DNA of 64,000 nt, from positions 6,053,001 through 6,117,000 of the forward strand of contig NZ_AP026867.1 of assembly GCF_026000115.1 (NCBI RefSeq), written 5' to 3'. The notes under the pieces were generated by a model that saw nothing but the letters and a program-made list of their open reading frames with translations, ran no database searches and was not told the DNA's origin. This DNA comes from Aureispira anguillae. GTDB lineage: Bacteria > Bacteroidota > Bacteroidia > Chitinophagales > Saprospiraceae. The translations under genes and the position numbers were made by a program. This document shows positions 25,905 through 34,866 of this stretch, piece after piece (within the stretch, counting starts at the first letter, position 1; every line of letters begins with the position of its first letter).

Positions 25905-27110
25905 ATGGATATGAAAAACTATATAAAAATAAGTTGCTTGATTTTCTTTCCTTGTTTGTTATTCGCACAGGGAGGACTACTTAATCAGGGGGCAAAAATA
26001 AAAATAACTGCCAATGCTAAAGTTAAAATACTGGATGGTGGCGTTTCGAACCAAGCCAATGGCGAAATACTAAACACAGGTACCGTTTACCTAGATAATG
26101 ACTGGGTGCAAACAGGAATAAATACAGCCTATTTAGGCACAGGATGGATTTCATTTGAAGGGACTAGCGACCAAAAAATTTCAAGCGCTTCTCCCCTAAC
26201 AATCTCTAATCTTAGAGTAAGCAATAACAATCGTCTCATTCTAAAAAATGATATTACGATTGCTTACCAATTAGATTTATCCAATAATGGACGTGTTGAA
26301 TTAGGGAATAATCATTTGATTATGAACCCAAATGCTTTCATTAATAATTATGATGCCAAGCATTATATTATAACGAATGGCACAGGTGCTTTACAGCAAG
26401 AAGTTACAGCAACGAAGACGATTTTTCCAATTGGAAATGCAGGCTACAACCCTGTTGTCATCAAAAATGAAGGTACTATAGATAATTTTCGTGCAAGGGT
26501 AAAAAACCAAGTAGAACAAATTAATGCTATAGCAATTACGGAAACCGAGAATATGGTTAACAGAACTTGGGTCATCGAAGAAGAAACAATTGGAGGCTCT
26601 CTAGCAGCAGTAACCCTGCAATGGGAGACCAATCAAGAACAGAAGAATTTTTCACGTGACCAATCTCTTATTACACAGGGAGAAGATCTTGATGGAAGCA
26701 ATTCTAAAAACCTTAGCCCAGTCATAAATAATGGCAGTCATTGGGCGCAAACTCGTACTGAGTTGACTTCTTTTTCTTCTTTTGTCGTTAGAAACATCAA
26801 TACTAGAACCATAGCTTCAAATTCTTCTGAAACGAATTTAGAGCAACTGTCAAACGTCAATATTCAGGTTTTTCCGAGTCCTACGGAAAACTACCTGAAT
26901 ATTCGTTTGCAGGAAGATACCGATCAAGCATTCATCCAATTATTTGACAGTAAAGGTAGTTTAGTTTTACAGACCATAAAAGCTGTTGGTCCAAACCTCC
27001 TCATACAACTAGATAATATTGGTAATTTGATTGATGGTATTTATTCTATCCGTATTGTGGATGATAGCAACCGTACTTTTTCTGAGCAATTTGTAAAAAG
27101 TCAACAATAG
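25905..27110 (+). CDS. Secreted T9SS protein partnered with the fibre protein
   Basis: This 401-residue protein has a signal peptide (start at 25905 or 25911; mature end near L-L-F-A-Q). A beta-rich region follows with N-x-G-x-[IV] turns resembling a head or filamentous-type beta-structure (I-x-N-T-G-T-V-Y-L-D-N-D-W, I-S-F-E-G-T-S-D-Q-K-I). A T9SS C-terminal domain with V-F-P-S-P-T-E-N-Y-L-N-I closes it. It starts 6 bp after the fibre gene, so both are on one transcript ending at the terminator at 27136. The pair probably forms or anchors one surface structure, but function is not demonstrated. Confidence 0.8.
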   Translation: MDMKNYIKISCLIFFPCLLFAQGGLLNQGAKIKITANAKVKILDGGVSNQANGEILNTGTVYLDNDWVQTGINTAYLGTGWISFEGTSDQKISSASPLTISNLRVSNNNRLILKNDITIAYQLDLSNNGRVELGNNHLIMNPNAFINNYDAKHYIITNGTGALQQEVTATKTIFPIGNAGYNPVVIKNEGTIDNFRARVKNQVEQINAIAITETENMVNRTWVIEEETIGGSLAAVTLQWETNQEQKNFSRDQSLITQGEDLDGSNSKNLSPVINNGSHWAQTRTELTSFSSFVVRNINTRTIASNSSETNLEQLSNVNIQVFPSPTENYLNIRLQEDTDQAFIQLFDSKGSLVLQTIKAVGPNLLIQLDNIGNLIDGIYSIRIVDDSNRTFSEQFVKSQQ

Positions 27111-27135
27111 GTTTCTTTATTAATCATATGGTCGC

Positions 27136-27183
27136 CCCCTTATTGTCTTATTAGATTGTTAATAAGCTCAATAAGGGGCTTTT
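27136..27183 (+). terminator. Strong terminator after the fibre operon
   Basis: CCCCTTATTG (27136-27145) pairs perfectly with CAATAAGGGG (27169-27178). The inner CTTATTA/TAATAAG extends the stem, and CTTTT follows. Confidence 0.85.
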
Positions 27184-27332
27184 CTATTTGAGCTCTAAAA
27201 AAGTATAAAACATTGCATTAGAACTAAAAAATTAGTTAAGTTGTGTTAAAAAGTTGCATACCTCACCAAGGTATACTTTTTTTGTTTGAAGAATAAAGAA
27301 CCTCTCACAAGTAGTACACAATATGTTGCCCT

Positions 27333-28292
27333 ATGATTCCAAGCCTTTTACAGTACATTCTATTTCGAGCCAAACAATTCCTTAGGGTTTTAAAAGATAT
27401 TGGAATAGGACATCTCATTATTTTATTTCCCCTTTTGGCAATTGCAGTATTGGGCGTTTTACAACTTATCTTGACCAGTCAAGGTGGGCTGATTGCTGCT
27501 GTACTACTATTTACAGTAGGAGGAAATCATTGGATTCGAAAAGATCGTTTTTTTTTAGAGCAGCTTTCTATCCCTTTAACTATTTTCTTTTTGTTAGAAT
27601 ACTACATCATCTGTAGTCCTTTTTTGATTGGCTTTATTTATTGGTCCAAATGGACGAATTTAATTGTACTAAGTCTAGGTATTTTGATTTTATCAATTAT
27701 AAAGCCTCCCTATGCTAGAGAAAGCGAGAAAAAAATAACAGATCTATTTCCTCTTCAATGGATTCCACTAGAATTATTTGAATGGCGCTGTGGTTTTCGA
27801 AAAAATCCACTGGGATTTATCCTACTTTATATAGTGGGTTTGATTTTTTCTTACTACCCAATTACGGTTCCTGTTGTTTTATTGTTGATGGGATTAGGGA
27901 TTGCTAACTTTTTCCAATTTTATGAAAATAAAGATTTATTATTGGCAATTAATAACGATCAAAAATTACTGCAAAAAAAGACCTTAAAAAGTTTAAAGTT
28001 ATTCAATTTACTCTTAATTCCACACTACCTATTATTCCTTTGTTTTCATCATGGGTACCAGTATTGGGCAGCCTTATTTATTGTTAGTATTATTGCTCAA
28101 ATGATGCTTATTTTTGCTATTGCAATGAAGTACAAAACGTATTCTTTTCATAGTCAAAAAGTTCACAATAGTATCCCTTTTGCCATTTTTGTTGGCTGTT
28201 TGACGGTTCCTTTTTTATGGCCAATTCCAGTCTTAATGCTGATTCATTTTTGGAAAAAAGCACAAGAAAATTTAATTCATCACTATGCTTAA
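27333..28292 (+). CDS. ABC transporter membrane subunit (putative)
   Basis: The 319 residues contain about eight hydrophobic segments (for example around 26-48, 80-104, 153-190 and 280-305) and no signal peptide or catalytic motif. I do not recognise the family from sequence alone. The call rests on the 8-bp overlap with the ATP-binding subunit gene, a hallmark of coupled translation. Substrate and direction are unknown; single permease plus single ATPase pairs of this size are often exporters. Confidence 0.65.
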   Translation: MIPSLLQYILFRAKQFLRVLKDIGIGHLIILFPLLAIAVLGVLQLILTSQGGLIAAVLLFTVGGNHWIRKDRFFLEQLSIPLTIFFLLEYYIICSPFLIGFIYWSKWTNLIVLSLGILILSIIKPPYARESEKKITDLFPLQWIPLELFEWRCGFRKNPLGFILLYIVGLIFSYYPITVPVVLLLMGLGIANFFQFYENKDLLLAINNDQKLLQKKTLKSLKLFNLLLIPHYLLFLCFHHGYQYWAALFIVSIIAQMMLIFAIAMKYKTYSFHSQKVHNSIPFAIFVGCLTVPFLWPIPVLMLIHFWKKAQENLIHHYA

Positions 28293-28977
28293 TATAAAGA
28301 ATTTAACCGTTTCCTATCAGAAAAATTGTATTCTCAACCAACTTAATATGGAATTCTTACCTGGCGAGATCCATGGCGTATTGGGAATGAATGGAGCAGG
28401 AAAAAGCACCTTTTTTAATAGTATTTGTGGGCTGAAGTCCATAGACAGTGGAGAATGTCTTTATCATAATAAATGGGTTAATAGTGATCAAATTGCCTTT
28501 ATGCAAACACACACCTATTTTTATCCTTATATGCAAGGCATTGAATACCTCAATTTGATTGGAAAACAAAATCCTGATTTTGATCCTTTTCATTGGAATA
28601 AAATATTTGAACTACCACTGTATCAGTTGATAGAAAATTATTCTACAGGGATGAAGAAAAAATTAGTCTTTATGGGAGTGTTAGCTCAAAATCGCCCCAT
28701 CTTGATTTTGGATGAGCCTTTTAATGGAGTGGATATAGAAAGTAATGAAAAAATTATTCAAATCTTAGAATACTTACGTGACAAAGGAAGTACCATTTTG
28801 TTGTCCTCTCATATTATTCACTCCCTTACAGATTGTTGTGACAAAGTGAGTTACTTAAAAAATGGTCAATTTGCAAAAACATATTTAAAGAACGACTTCA
28901 AAGACTTACAATCTTTGGTAAAAGAACTTGTTAGTCAAGATGTTACTACTGTTCTTTCTGCATTAAATACGCCTTAA
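28285..28977 (+). CDS. ABC transporter ATP-binding protein
   Basis: The 230-residue cytoplasmic ATPase has the Walker A motif G-M-N-G-A-G-K-S-T (about residues 34-42), a degenerate signature Y-S-T-G-M-K-K-K-L, Walker B L-I-L-D-E-P and the switch histidine in L-L-S-S-H. The signature lacks the canonical S-G-G-Q, a variant common in small exporter ATPases. It overlaps the membrane subunit gene by 8 bp. The downstream region belongs to the next, riboswitch-controlled unit. Confidence 0.9.
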   Translation: MLNIKNLTVSYQKNCILNQLNMEFLPGEIHGVLGMNGAGKSTFFNSICGLKSIDSGECLYHNKWVNSDQIAFMQTHTYFYPYMQGIEYLNLIGKQNPDFDPFHWNKIFELPLYQLIENYSTGMKKKLVFMGVLAQNRPILILDEPFNGVDIESNEKIIQILEYLRDKGSTILLSSHIIHSLTDCCDKVSYLKNGQFAKTYLKNDFKDLQSLVKELVSQDVTTVLSALNTP

Positions 28978-29034
28978 AAATTACTGTTATTAAACAATTA
29001 AAATGTTAACAAAACGTTAATAAAATCATTTTAA

Positions 29035-29067
29035 TTTGGATTTATAATCCATTTTACTCTATCTTTG
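29035..29067 (+). promoter_or_regulatory. Promoter of the homoserine dehydrogenase leader
   Basis: TTTG (29035-29038), a 21-bp spacer and TATCTTTG (29060-29067) match the Bacteroidota consensus TTTG / TAnnTTTG exactly. It lies about 55 bp before the SAM riboswitch, as expected for a riboswitch leader. Confidence 0.75.
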
Positions 29068-29122
29068 TGTCAACAAAAGAAAAAGTTCAATTAATAATAA
29101 AGAGTAAAATCTTTATCCATGT

Positions 29123-29229
29123 CTTATCAAGAAAGGTGGAGGGAATAGGCCCTATGAAACCTTGGCAACCTACTCAAAGTGAGAAAGGTGCCACATCCTT
29201 CTTTAATAAAATTATTAGAGATAGATAAG
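29123..29229 (+). promoter_or_regulatory. SAM-I (S-box) riboswitch
   Basis: The sequence carries the conserved S-box core: CTTATCAAGAAAGGTGGAGG, then GGCCCTATGAAACCTTGGCA and ACC, then AAGGTGCCA. The closing P1 helix pairs CTTATC (29123-29128) with GATAAG (29224-29229). The terminator at 29266-29303 follows. S-box riboswitches end transcription when S-adenosylmethionine is abundant, so the gene behind, homoserine dehydrogenase, is shut off when methionine/SAM is sufficient. Confidence 0.95.
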
Positions 29230-29265
29230 TTGCAAAACAGAGCATATATAACTAAAAATATACAA

Positions 29266-29303
29266 AACTCTCTTCTAGCACTTGTCTAGGAGAGAGTTTT
29301 TTT
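29266..29303 (+). terminator. Expression-platform terminator of the SAM riboswitch
   Basis: AACTCTCTTCTAG (29266-29278) pairs with CTAGGAGAGAGTT (29286-29298) with one G-U pair, and seven T follow. It lies between the aptamer and the gene start. Confidence 0.85.
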
Positions 29304-29411
29304 GTTGGTAGATTTAGCGCTACTCCATCAACAAAAAGAAGCTCCCTAGGCATTTTTTCTTGATAAGCAATCCGCATTTATTAATTATCTATAGAGAAAA
29401 GAATTAGAATT

Positions 29412-30656
29412 ATGAGCAATAATATATTAAAGTTAGGCATTTTTGGATTCGGCTGTGTAGGCCAAGGCTTACACAACGTACTTTCGCAAACAAAAGGAAT
29501 TAATGCAAGTATTGAAAAAATTTGTATCAAACATCCTGACAAAGAGCGTTCGCTTCCTGCCAGTTACTTTACAACTGATCCTTCAGATATTTTAGACAAT
29601 GCTGATATTGATGTTGTTGTAGAGTTAATTGATGATGCAGAGGCAGCTTATCATATTGTAAAATCAGCTCTTATCAAGGGTAAAGCAGTTGTTAGTGCCA
29701 ATAAGAAGTTAATTGCTGAACACTTAGAAGAGTTATTGTTTTTACAAAGCAAATACCAAACGCCTCTACTGTATGAAGGAGCGGTTTGTGGAAGTATCCC
29801 TATTATTCGAAATTTGGAAGAGTATTATGACAACGATTTATTGAATTCGGTATCGGGTATTTTTAATGGTTCAACCAACTATATCTTGTCCAAAATGAAA
29901 AACGAGGGACTGGATTTTGAAGTAGCACTAAAAGAAGCCCAAGAAAAAGGGTTTGCAGAATCTGATCCTACTTTAGATGTAGGAGGCTTTGATCCTAAAT
30001 ACAAATTGTGCATTACCTTACTTCATGCTTTTGGCTTGTTGGTTCGCCCAGAGAATATATTGAATATAGGAATTCAAAATTTAAACGATCAAGATGTTAA
30101 TTATGCTAACCAAAATAAACAAAAAATAAAGCTGATTGCACATGGACAGAAACAAGGGCAAAATATTTCTGCTTTTGTACTTCCTACCTTTATTAATCCA
30201 GATAATCCACTCATCAATGTACACAATGAATTTAATGGCATTTTAGTGGAGTCGGCTTTTGCCAACCAACAATTTTTTGGTGGTAAAGGAGCAGGAAGTG
30301 ACCCAACAGGATCAGCTGTACTTTCGGACATTAGTGCGCTAACCTACGGTTATAAATATGAGTATAAAAAACTCCATCAAACCACTGTTGTTACTTATTC
30401 TACGCAGCAACTATTAGAGGTTTATGTTCGATATAACGACAAAAATGCTGTCCAATGGACAGATTTTGAGTCGATTAATCAGAGTTTTGAATCTGAAGAT
30501 TATAACTATGTGATCGGCAATATTTACTTAGAGCAATTGCTACAAGAAGAATGGCAACTTAATGACAATATTTCCATTGTTCTAAAAGCAATCGTTGAGG
30601 ATTCACCGAATATAGTGCAAGAAAAGACCAATAATGCTGTCGTGGAGACAGCTTAA
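29412..30656 (+). CDS. hom: Homoserine dehydrogenase
   Basis: This 414-residue enzyme reduces aspartate semialdehyde to homoserine with NAD(P)H, the branch point to threonine and methionine. The N-terminal Rossmann motif is G-I-F-G-F-G-C-V-G-Q-G. The active-site region has V-V-S-A-N-K-K and G-S-I-P-I-I-R-N, then I-F-N-G-S-T-N-Y-I-L-S-K-M, A-D-P-type S-D-P-T-L-D-V-G-G and G-G-K-G-A-G-S-D-P-T-G-S-A-V. It is not fused to aspartate kinase, and no clear ACT regulatory domain is present. Control by the upstream SAM-I riboswitch points to a main role in methionine supply. Confidence 0.93.
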   Translation: MSNNILKLGIFGFGCVGQGLHNVLSQTKGINASIEKICIKHPDKERSLPASYFTTDPSDILDNADIDVVVELIDDAEAAYHIVKSALIKGKAVVSANKKLIAEHLEELLFLQSKYQTPLLYEGAVCGSIPIIRNLEEYYDNDLLNSVSGIFNGSTNYILSKMKNEGLDFEVALKEAQEKGFAESDPTLDVGGFDPKYKLCITLLHAFGLLVRPENILNIGIQNLNDQDVNYANQNKQKIKLIAHGQKQGQNISAFVLPTFINPDNPLINVHNEFNGILVESAFANQQFFGGKGAGSDPTGSAVLSDISALTYGYKYEYKKLHQTTVVTYSTQQLLEVYVRYNDKNAVQWTDFESINQSFESEDYNYVIGNIYLEQLLQEEWQLNDNISIVLKAIVEDSPNIVQEKTNNAVVETA

Positions 30657-30664
30657 AATAAAAA

Positions 30665-30705
30665 GAGCATGGTTGAAGTTTCGGTTAAGTTCTTCAAACA
30701 TGCTC
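30665..30705 (+). repeat. Hairpin after hom
   Basis: A 14-bp stem with one mismatch (30665-30678 with 30692-30705) lies just after the stop codon. Together with the following terminator it forms a double hairpin. Confidence 0.55.
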
Positions 30706-30708
30706 GTG

Positions 30709-30765
30709 GGAATGAATTTGAATACCAATTACTCGTTCATTTTTGGTTTCAATTCATTCCTTTTT
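30709..30765 (+). terminator. Terminator after hom
   Basis: GGAATGAATT (30709-30718) pairs with AATTCATTCC (30751-30760), followed by TTTTT. Confidence 0.7.
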
Positions 30766-30845
30766 AAGAAGTTAGTTAGTTAGTTAGAGTTTATTGGTTA
30801 TGGATACAGTTCTAAGTTATGGTAGCTTGGAATTGTTCCATAATT

Positions 30846-31358
30846 TTATTGGCGAGTAGTTACTTTTAGGGTAAAATCTCCAGTGCTGTTTTCCTCAATT
30901 CCAGTCACCGCCACAACAACATGCGTTGCAGTGGTTCCCGCTTTGAGCATTATACGCTCCAATTCTCCTTGAGGTTTAGCGCTAGAACTACAACCTGCCT
31001 TGCTCACGTTTTCCAAATAAGGAGGAACATCAAATCGTTTTGCATCAATCATATAACCATATAAGCTCATATTATTATTGGTGGTTAATTCTACCAAAAC
31101 CTTGGTATTAGCAGGCACCTTAAACGCATACAAACGATGATGTCCGTTAAAGTATTTTTTTTGCCCTTCTGTAAAACAATTGACCGATCCACGCATTCCA
31201 AAACGCAAATCAACAAAACGTCCTTCTGATAAATTCCCCTTTATGGTTTGGGTTTTATTTAATTCAACATTTAGGACTTTTACATGTTCAGGAAATTGAG
31301 CTGTAGCTACTCCCCAACTACTAACTATTAATAAAAGTGTGACGATTAAAGATTTCAT
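30846..31358 (-). CDS. Small secreted protein, PPC-domain-like
   Basis: The 170-residue product has a signal peptide (about 1-21, ending A-T-A-Q). The mature part is beta-rich: F-V-D-L-R-F, Y-A-F-K-V-P-A-N-T-K-V-L-V-E-L-T-T, L-Y-G-Y-M-I, and a last strand G-D-F-T-L-K-V-T. This layout resembles bacterial pre-peptidase C-terminal (PPC) domains. Two cysteines (in N-C-F and G-C-S-S) could form a disulfide. The gene is alone, and the M1 peptidase gene follows 125 bp upstream in genome order on the same strand. No enzyme function is evident. Confidence 0.6.
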   Translation of the reverse strand: MKSLIVTLLLIVSSWGVATAQFPEHVKVLNVELNKTQTIKGNLSEGRFVDLRFGMRGSVNCFTEGQKKYFNGHHRLYAFKVPANTKVLVELTTNNNMSLYGYMIDAKRFDVPPYLENVSKAGCSSSAKPQGELERIMLKAGTTATHVVVAVTGIEENSTGDFTLKVTTRQ

Positions 31359-31483
31359 TTTTTATACTATTTATGATCTACAAACTATTCAGTTAAAGCA
31401 TACAAGGTACAATATTTTTTTGGGATAATTTATGGTCATATTTCCAAAACATCACCTTGTATTATATTAATGCTTATCTATTA

Positions 31484-34400
31484 TTAGAATCCTAATTCTT
31501 CAACCACCTTCTCAGGGCGAATCCGACTTAAATTAAAACTAAAGGTAATCCGTCTATAAAATTCTTTGCCGACAAATGATTTAATTTTATTCTCAATATT
31601 GTCTGTACCAAAAAGAGGCAAATAGATCCCTCCTGCTCCATCCCAAAGGTCAATCATCAAGCCTCCACTAACCATAATTTCATCTGCGATACTGGGATTC
31701 GTCACCAACACATCTGTTATTTTGTGGTATCCAATATCTAAAAAAGGCTTCAATTTGATAAATTTTGTCCTAAATGGCAATTTAATTGGAATATCTGACT
31801 TGATATTAATGGCAAATAAGAAGGTATTTGTTGCTCCTGCATATTGGATGGGTTCTATAGCCGTCTTAAAACCTCCTTCCCGAATAGAGATTTGTTGTGC
31901 CAATGCATTATCATATTCTCTACGCCCCATTACGTGATCATCATAATGATAATCGTGTCGGTTTCCTGCTATTAATAACAAGGGCATTGCTCCAAAATCA
32001 CGATCGGTATGCCATAAAAAACCTCCTGTAAAAATACGTAAATCAACAGCCCATAAACGGCTATACATAATTTTAAAATTGGCTTCTAAGGTCAATTTTA
32101 AATAATGCTGCTTCTCTTGAATATCATTATAATTGGCATACTCCAAGGTCGTCAAAACATTAAGAGGAGCCTGAGCTTGCTTGTTCACATAATAATGACT
32201 CAAACGATGTGTGCTACGCCAACTCACTTCTTTTCCCAAATAGTTATAATAGGAAAATAAACCATTGTTCTCCCTTGTTTCTTGTCCCTGTTCTTCAAAG
32301 ATAAAAGAATGGGCAAAACGAAAACGGTGTCGTTCTTTGCTAAGGTCACTTGTTTTTCGAAATTCAAACTCTACAAAAGGTGTGATTTTATAAAATCGTT
32401 CTTTAAATTTATAAGGTCTATCCTGAGAAAAACGCTTCAATCGCTTATGAAAGGTTTTAAAACTCAGACCATGTGAAAAACGATGCCGCTTAATATAACT
32501 ATGATGTTTGAGTTCTGCCATCCCTACAGGAGCCAAAGAAAAAGTGCCAAAAAATGGAACAATGGCATACTCCCATTTAGGTTTAGGAATCGGCAAATTA
32601 TAAACAGCAGCTCCGATCATAACACCATCGTATAGATTAAACCCTAACAATGGCAAAACATTAATGCGAGGTTGATCTGGATTTCTAAAGTCTGCCAATA
32701 AACGAATTTTGACAGGTTCTCCCTTCTTAAACCGACTATAAACTCTAATTTCATTATTATTCCGATTCACTTCTGGCATTTCTTTCTCTGCATCAATCTT
32801 GTAAGCAACCGCTGGTTCTGACATCATTTCTATAATGGTGTCTTGCCCCCTTTCTAGTGGCTCGACCCAAATTTTTTCTATCACATTCCCCTCTTCATCC
32901 AAGGCAGACAACGAAACAGGTGCAGGAATTTCACCTTTGTTTTCAATCCTAATTTCAGCCTTATTATGTTTGTTGCAACAGCTATGACCTGTAGAAGCAT
33001 AGTCAATTTGCTGTGTTGTATTAATGACATAATCAAAGAACCAACTTAGGTCCTTTGTACTTTCCTTTTCAAATAATGCTCTTAAATCTGCTGGGCTAGG
33101 ATGTTTAAATTTCCAAGTTTCAAAATAGATTTTTAGGATTCGATCCAATTCCTCTGTGCCCAAATATTCTTGCAGATATCGAAAAGACATGGTTGGTTTT
33201 GCATAACCACAAATATAATAATTGATCGATGACAAATCTTGCGAACGACTTTCTATGGGTTGGTCTTCATATTTTTTAGTTTCGTACAAATAAGCTAAAT
33301 ATTCCATCCCTGTATTATAGCCATAATATCGAGACATATACCTTGCATCCATATAAGTATTCCAACCTTCATCCATCCAAGGATGATCCCGTTCATTGCT
33401 TCCCAATACTCCATAAAACCAATTATGCCCCACTTCATGTGTAATTACATTGTCTAACCCTTCTTCATATCCTGCTATTCCAATAACGGTTACCATAGGA
33501 TACTCCATATCCTGCCCCTTGTAATCTCCTTGCACTACAGTCATAGATGAATAAGGGTATTCTCCAACAATGTCGGAATAAAACGCTAACGCTCTATTGG
33601 TATACTTGATCGCTTCTGTCCATAAATAAGCTTCTTTTTTGGTAAACATAGCATAGGTATCTACTGTTTTTCCAGATGCTAACTGAACTTCGCCCTTCTG
33701 AACATAATAGCGTTTGTCCGCAAACCAAGCAAAATCATGAACATGATTTGCTGTATAACGAATGGTCTTTTTCTTTTCACTAGAAGGTGGAAATGGGTCT
33801 GCTTCAAAAGCTACTTGTTCATAATTTATTTGTTTAGAAGCCTCTGCTCTCTCCTCCAGAAATTTTTGTTCAGATGCTGTTTCTAATGTTCCCGTTGCCC
33901 CTACAATATAATTTTCAGGCAATGTAATAGAGACATCAAAAGAACCAAACTCAGCATAAAACTCGCCTTGATCCAAGTAAGGCATTGGATGCCAACCATC
34001 TTGATCATAAACCGCAGGCTTAGGATACCATTGACACATCATATAAGCTTGGTCTTTGTGCGCTAATCGAGAAAAATTATGAGCAACTTTTACCCTAAAA
34101 GGGGTTTTAATGACAGCTGTTTCGCCTGGTAAAATAGCTTTAGGGAGATTCAATTTGGCGATATCGGGCTGTTCAAAATCTTCTTCCCAGTTAATGACCT
34201 CGTCGTTACAAGTAAACGCTAACTGATCGATAAATCCCCGATCTTGTTTTTTACTAAAATGAAAATCCAGCCTATTTTGATTCAATAGCTGTTTTGCAAA
34301 ATCAGTTTGTTGATGTTTATAGGCATTCGGCCATAGATGAAAATACAAATACGACAAAGTGTCAGTTGAGTTATTGGTGTATTTTATTTCAATATTTCCT

Positions 34401-34555
34401 TGCAGGAAATGTTCTATGTCATCCAATTCTACTGCTATCTTATAAGCTACTTCTTGCTGAAAGTATGCCTTTTCTTGAGCCGCTAAATCACTTATAATCA
34501 AAAATAAAGTTGATATAAAAAAATAGTTTCTTATTGATAAAAATAGAGTAGTCAT
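31484..34555 (-). CDS. M1-family aminopeptidase-like protein with C-terminal outer-membrane barrel
   Basis: This 1023-residue protein has a signal peptide (about 1-26). An M1 peptidase N-domain follows (I-K-Y-T-N-N and Y-L-Y-F-H-L-W-P-N-A), then the zinc site H373-E-V-G-H377 with the third ligand Glu396 in W-M-D-E-G, exactly 18 residues after the second His. These are complete M1 features. From about residue 640 to the end the chain changes to amphipathic strands with many aromatic residues, typical of an outer-membrane barrel, ending in F-S-F-N-L-S plus a short tail. The enzyme would thus be tethered to the outer membrane with the peptidase in the periplasm or outside. Soluble M1 enzymes are usually 600-900 residues, so the barrel is an addition. 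Confidence 0.85.
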   Translation of the reverse strand: MTTLFLSIRNYFFISTLFLIISDLAAQEKAYFQQEVAYKIAVELDDIEHFLQGNIEIKYTNNSTDTLSYLYFHLWPNAYKHQQTDFAKQLLNQNRLDFHFSKKQDRGFIDQLAFTCNDEVINWEEDFEQPDIAKLNLPKAILPGETAVIKTPFRVKVAHNFSRLAHKDQAYMMCQWYPKPAVYDQDGWHPMPYLDQGEFYAEFGSFDVSITLPENYIVGATGTLETASEQKFLEERAEASKQINYEQVAFEADPFPPSSEKKKTIRYTANHVHDFAWFADKRYYVQKGEVQLASGKTVDTYAMFTKKEAYLWTEAIKYTNRALAFYSDIVGEYPYSSMTVVQGDYKGQDMEYPMVTVIGIAGYEEGLDNVITHEVGHNWFYGVLGSNERDHPWMDEGWNTYMDARYMSRYYGYNTGMEYLAYLYETKKYEDQPIESRSQDLSSINYYICGYAKPTMSFRYLQEYLGTEELDRILKIYFETWKFKHPSPADLRALFEKESTKDLSWFFDYVINTTQQIDYASTGHSCCNKHNKAEIRIENKGEIPAPVSLSALDEEGNVIEKIWVEPLERGQDTIIEMMSEPAVAYKIDAEKEMPEVNRNNNEIRVYSRFKKGEPVKIRLLADFRNPDQPRINVLPLLGFNLYDGVMIGAAVYNLPIPKPKWEYAIVPFFGTFSLAPVGMAELKHHSYIKRHRFSHGLSFKTFHKRLKRFSQDRPYKFKERFYKITPFVEFEFRKTSDLSKERHRFRFAHSFIFEEQGQETRENNGLFSYYNYLGKEVSWRSTHRLSHYYVNKQAQAPLNVLTTLEYANYNDIQEKQHYLKLTLEANFKIMYSRLWAVDLRIFTGGFLWHTDRDFGAMPLLLIAGNRHDYHYDDHVMGRREYDNALAQQISIREGGFKTAIEPIQYAGATNTFLFAINIKSDIPIKLPFRTKFIKLKPFLDIGYHKITDVLVTNPSIADEIMVSGGLMIDLWDGAGGIYLPLFGTDNIENKIKSFVGKEFYRRITFSFNLSRIRPEKVVEELGF

Positions 34556-34866
34556 ATGATTTTTTTTAATAAAAAAGATATAGTATCCAATTTACAACTT
34601 TTAAAGTTTTGATAAAAATTCCAGAACTATTACTAATGGAACAACGTTTGACTTAATAGTTAAAGAATAGATTTTGTCATTTATGGAGCTAGAATAGTTA
34701 GTGATACTATAAATCAACATACTATTACTTATAAACATAATAGAAAAAAGATTACAAATTATAAACAGTATAGTTACAAATAAGCCTTGACTATTGCTCT
34801 TTTTATTTGTATATTTAAAGAAAGAGGTACTACTATAGTATCATTTGAAATCCAAACAACTTGTAG
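34556..34866. other. Intergenic region between divergent genes
   Basis: This AT-rich 311-bp gap separates the M1 peptidase gene from the TPR gene and should hold both promoters. No clear TAnnTTTG element, RNA or repeat was found. Confidence 0.5.
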
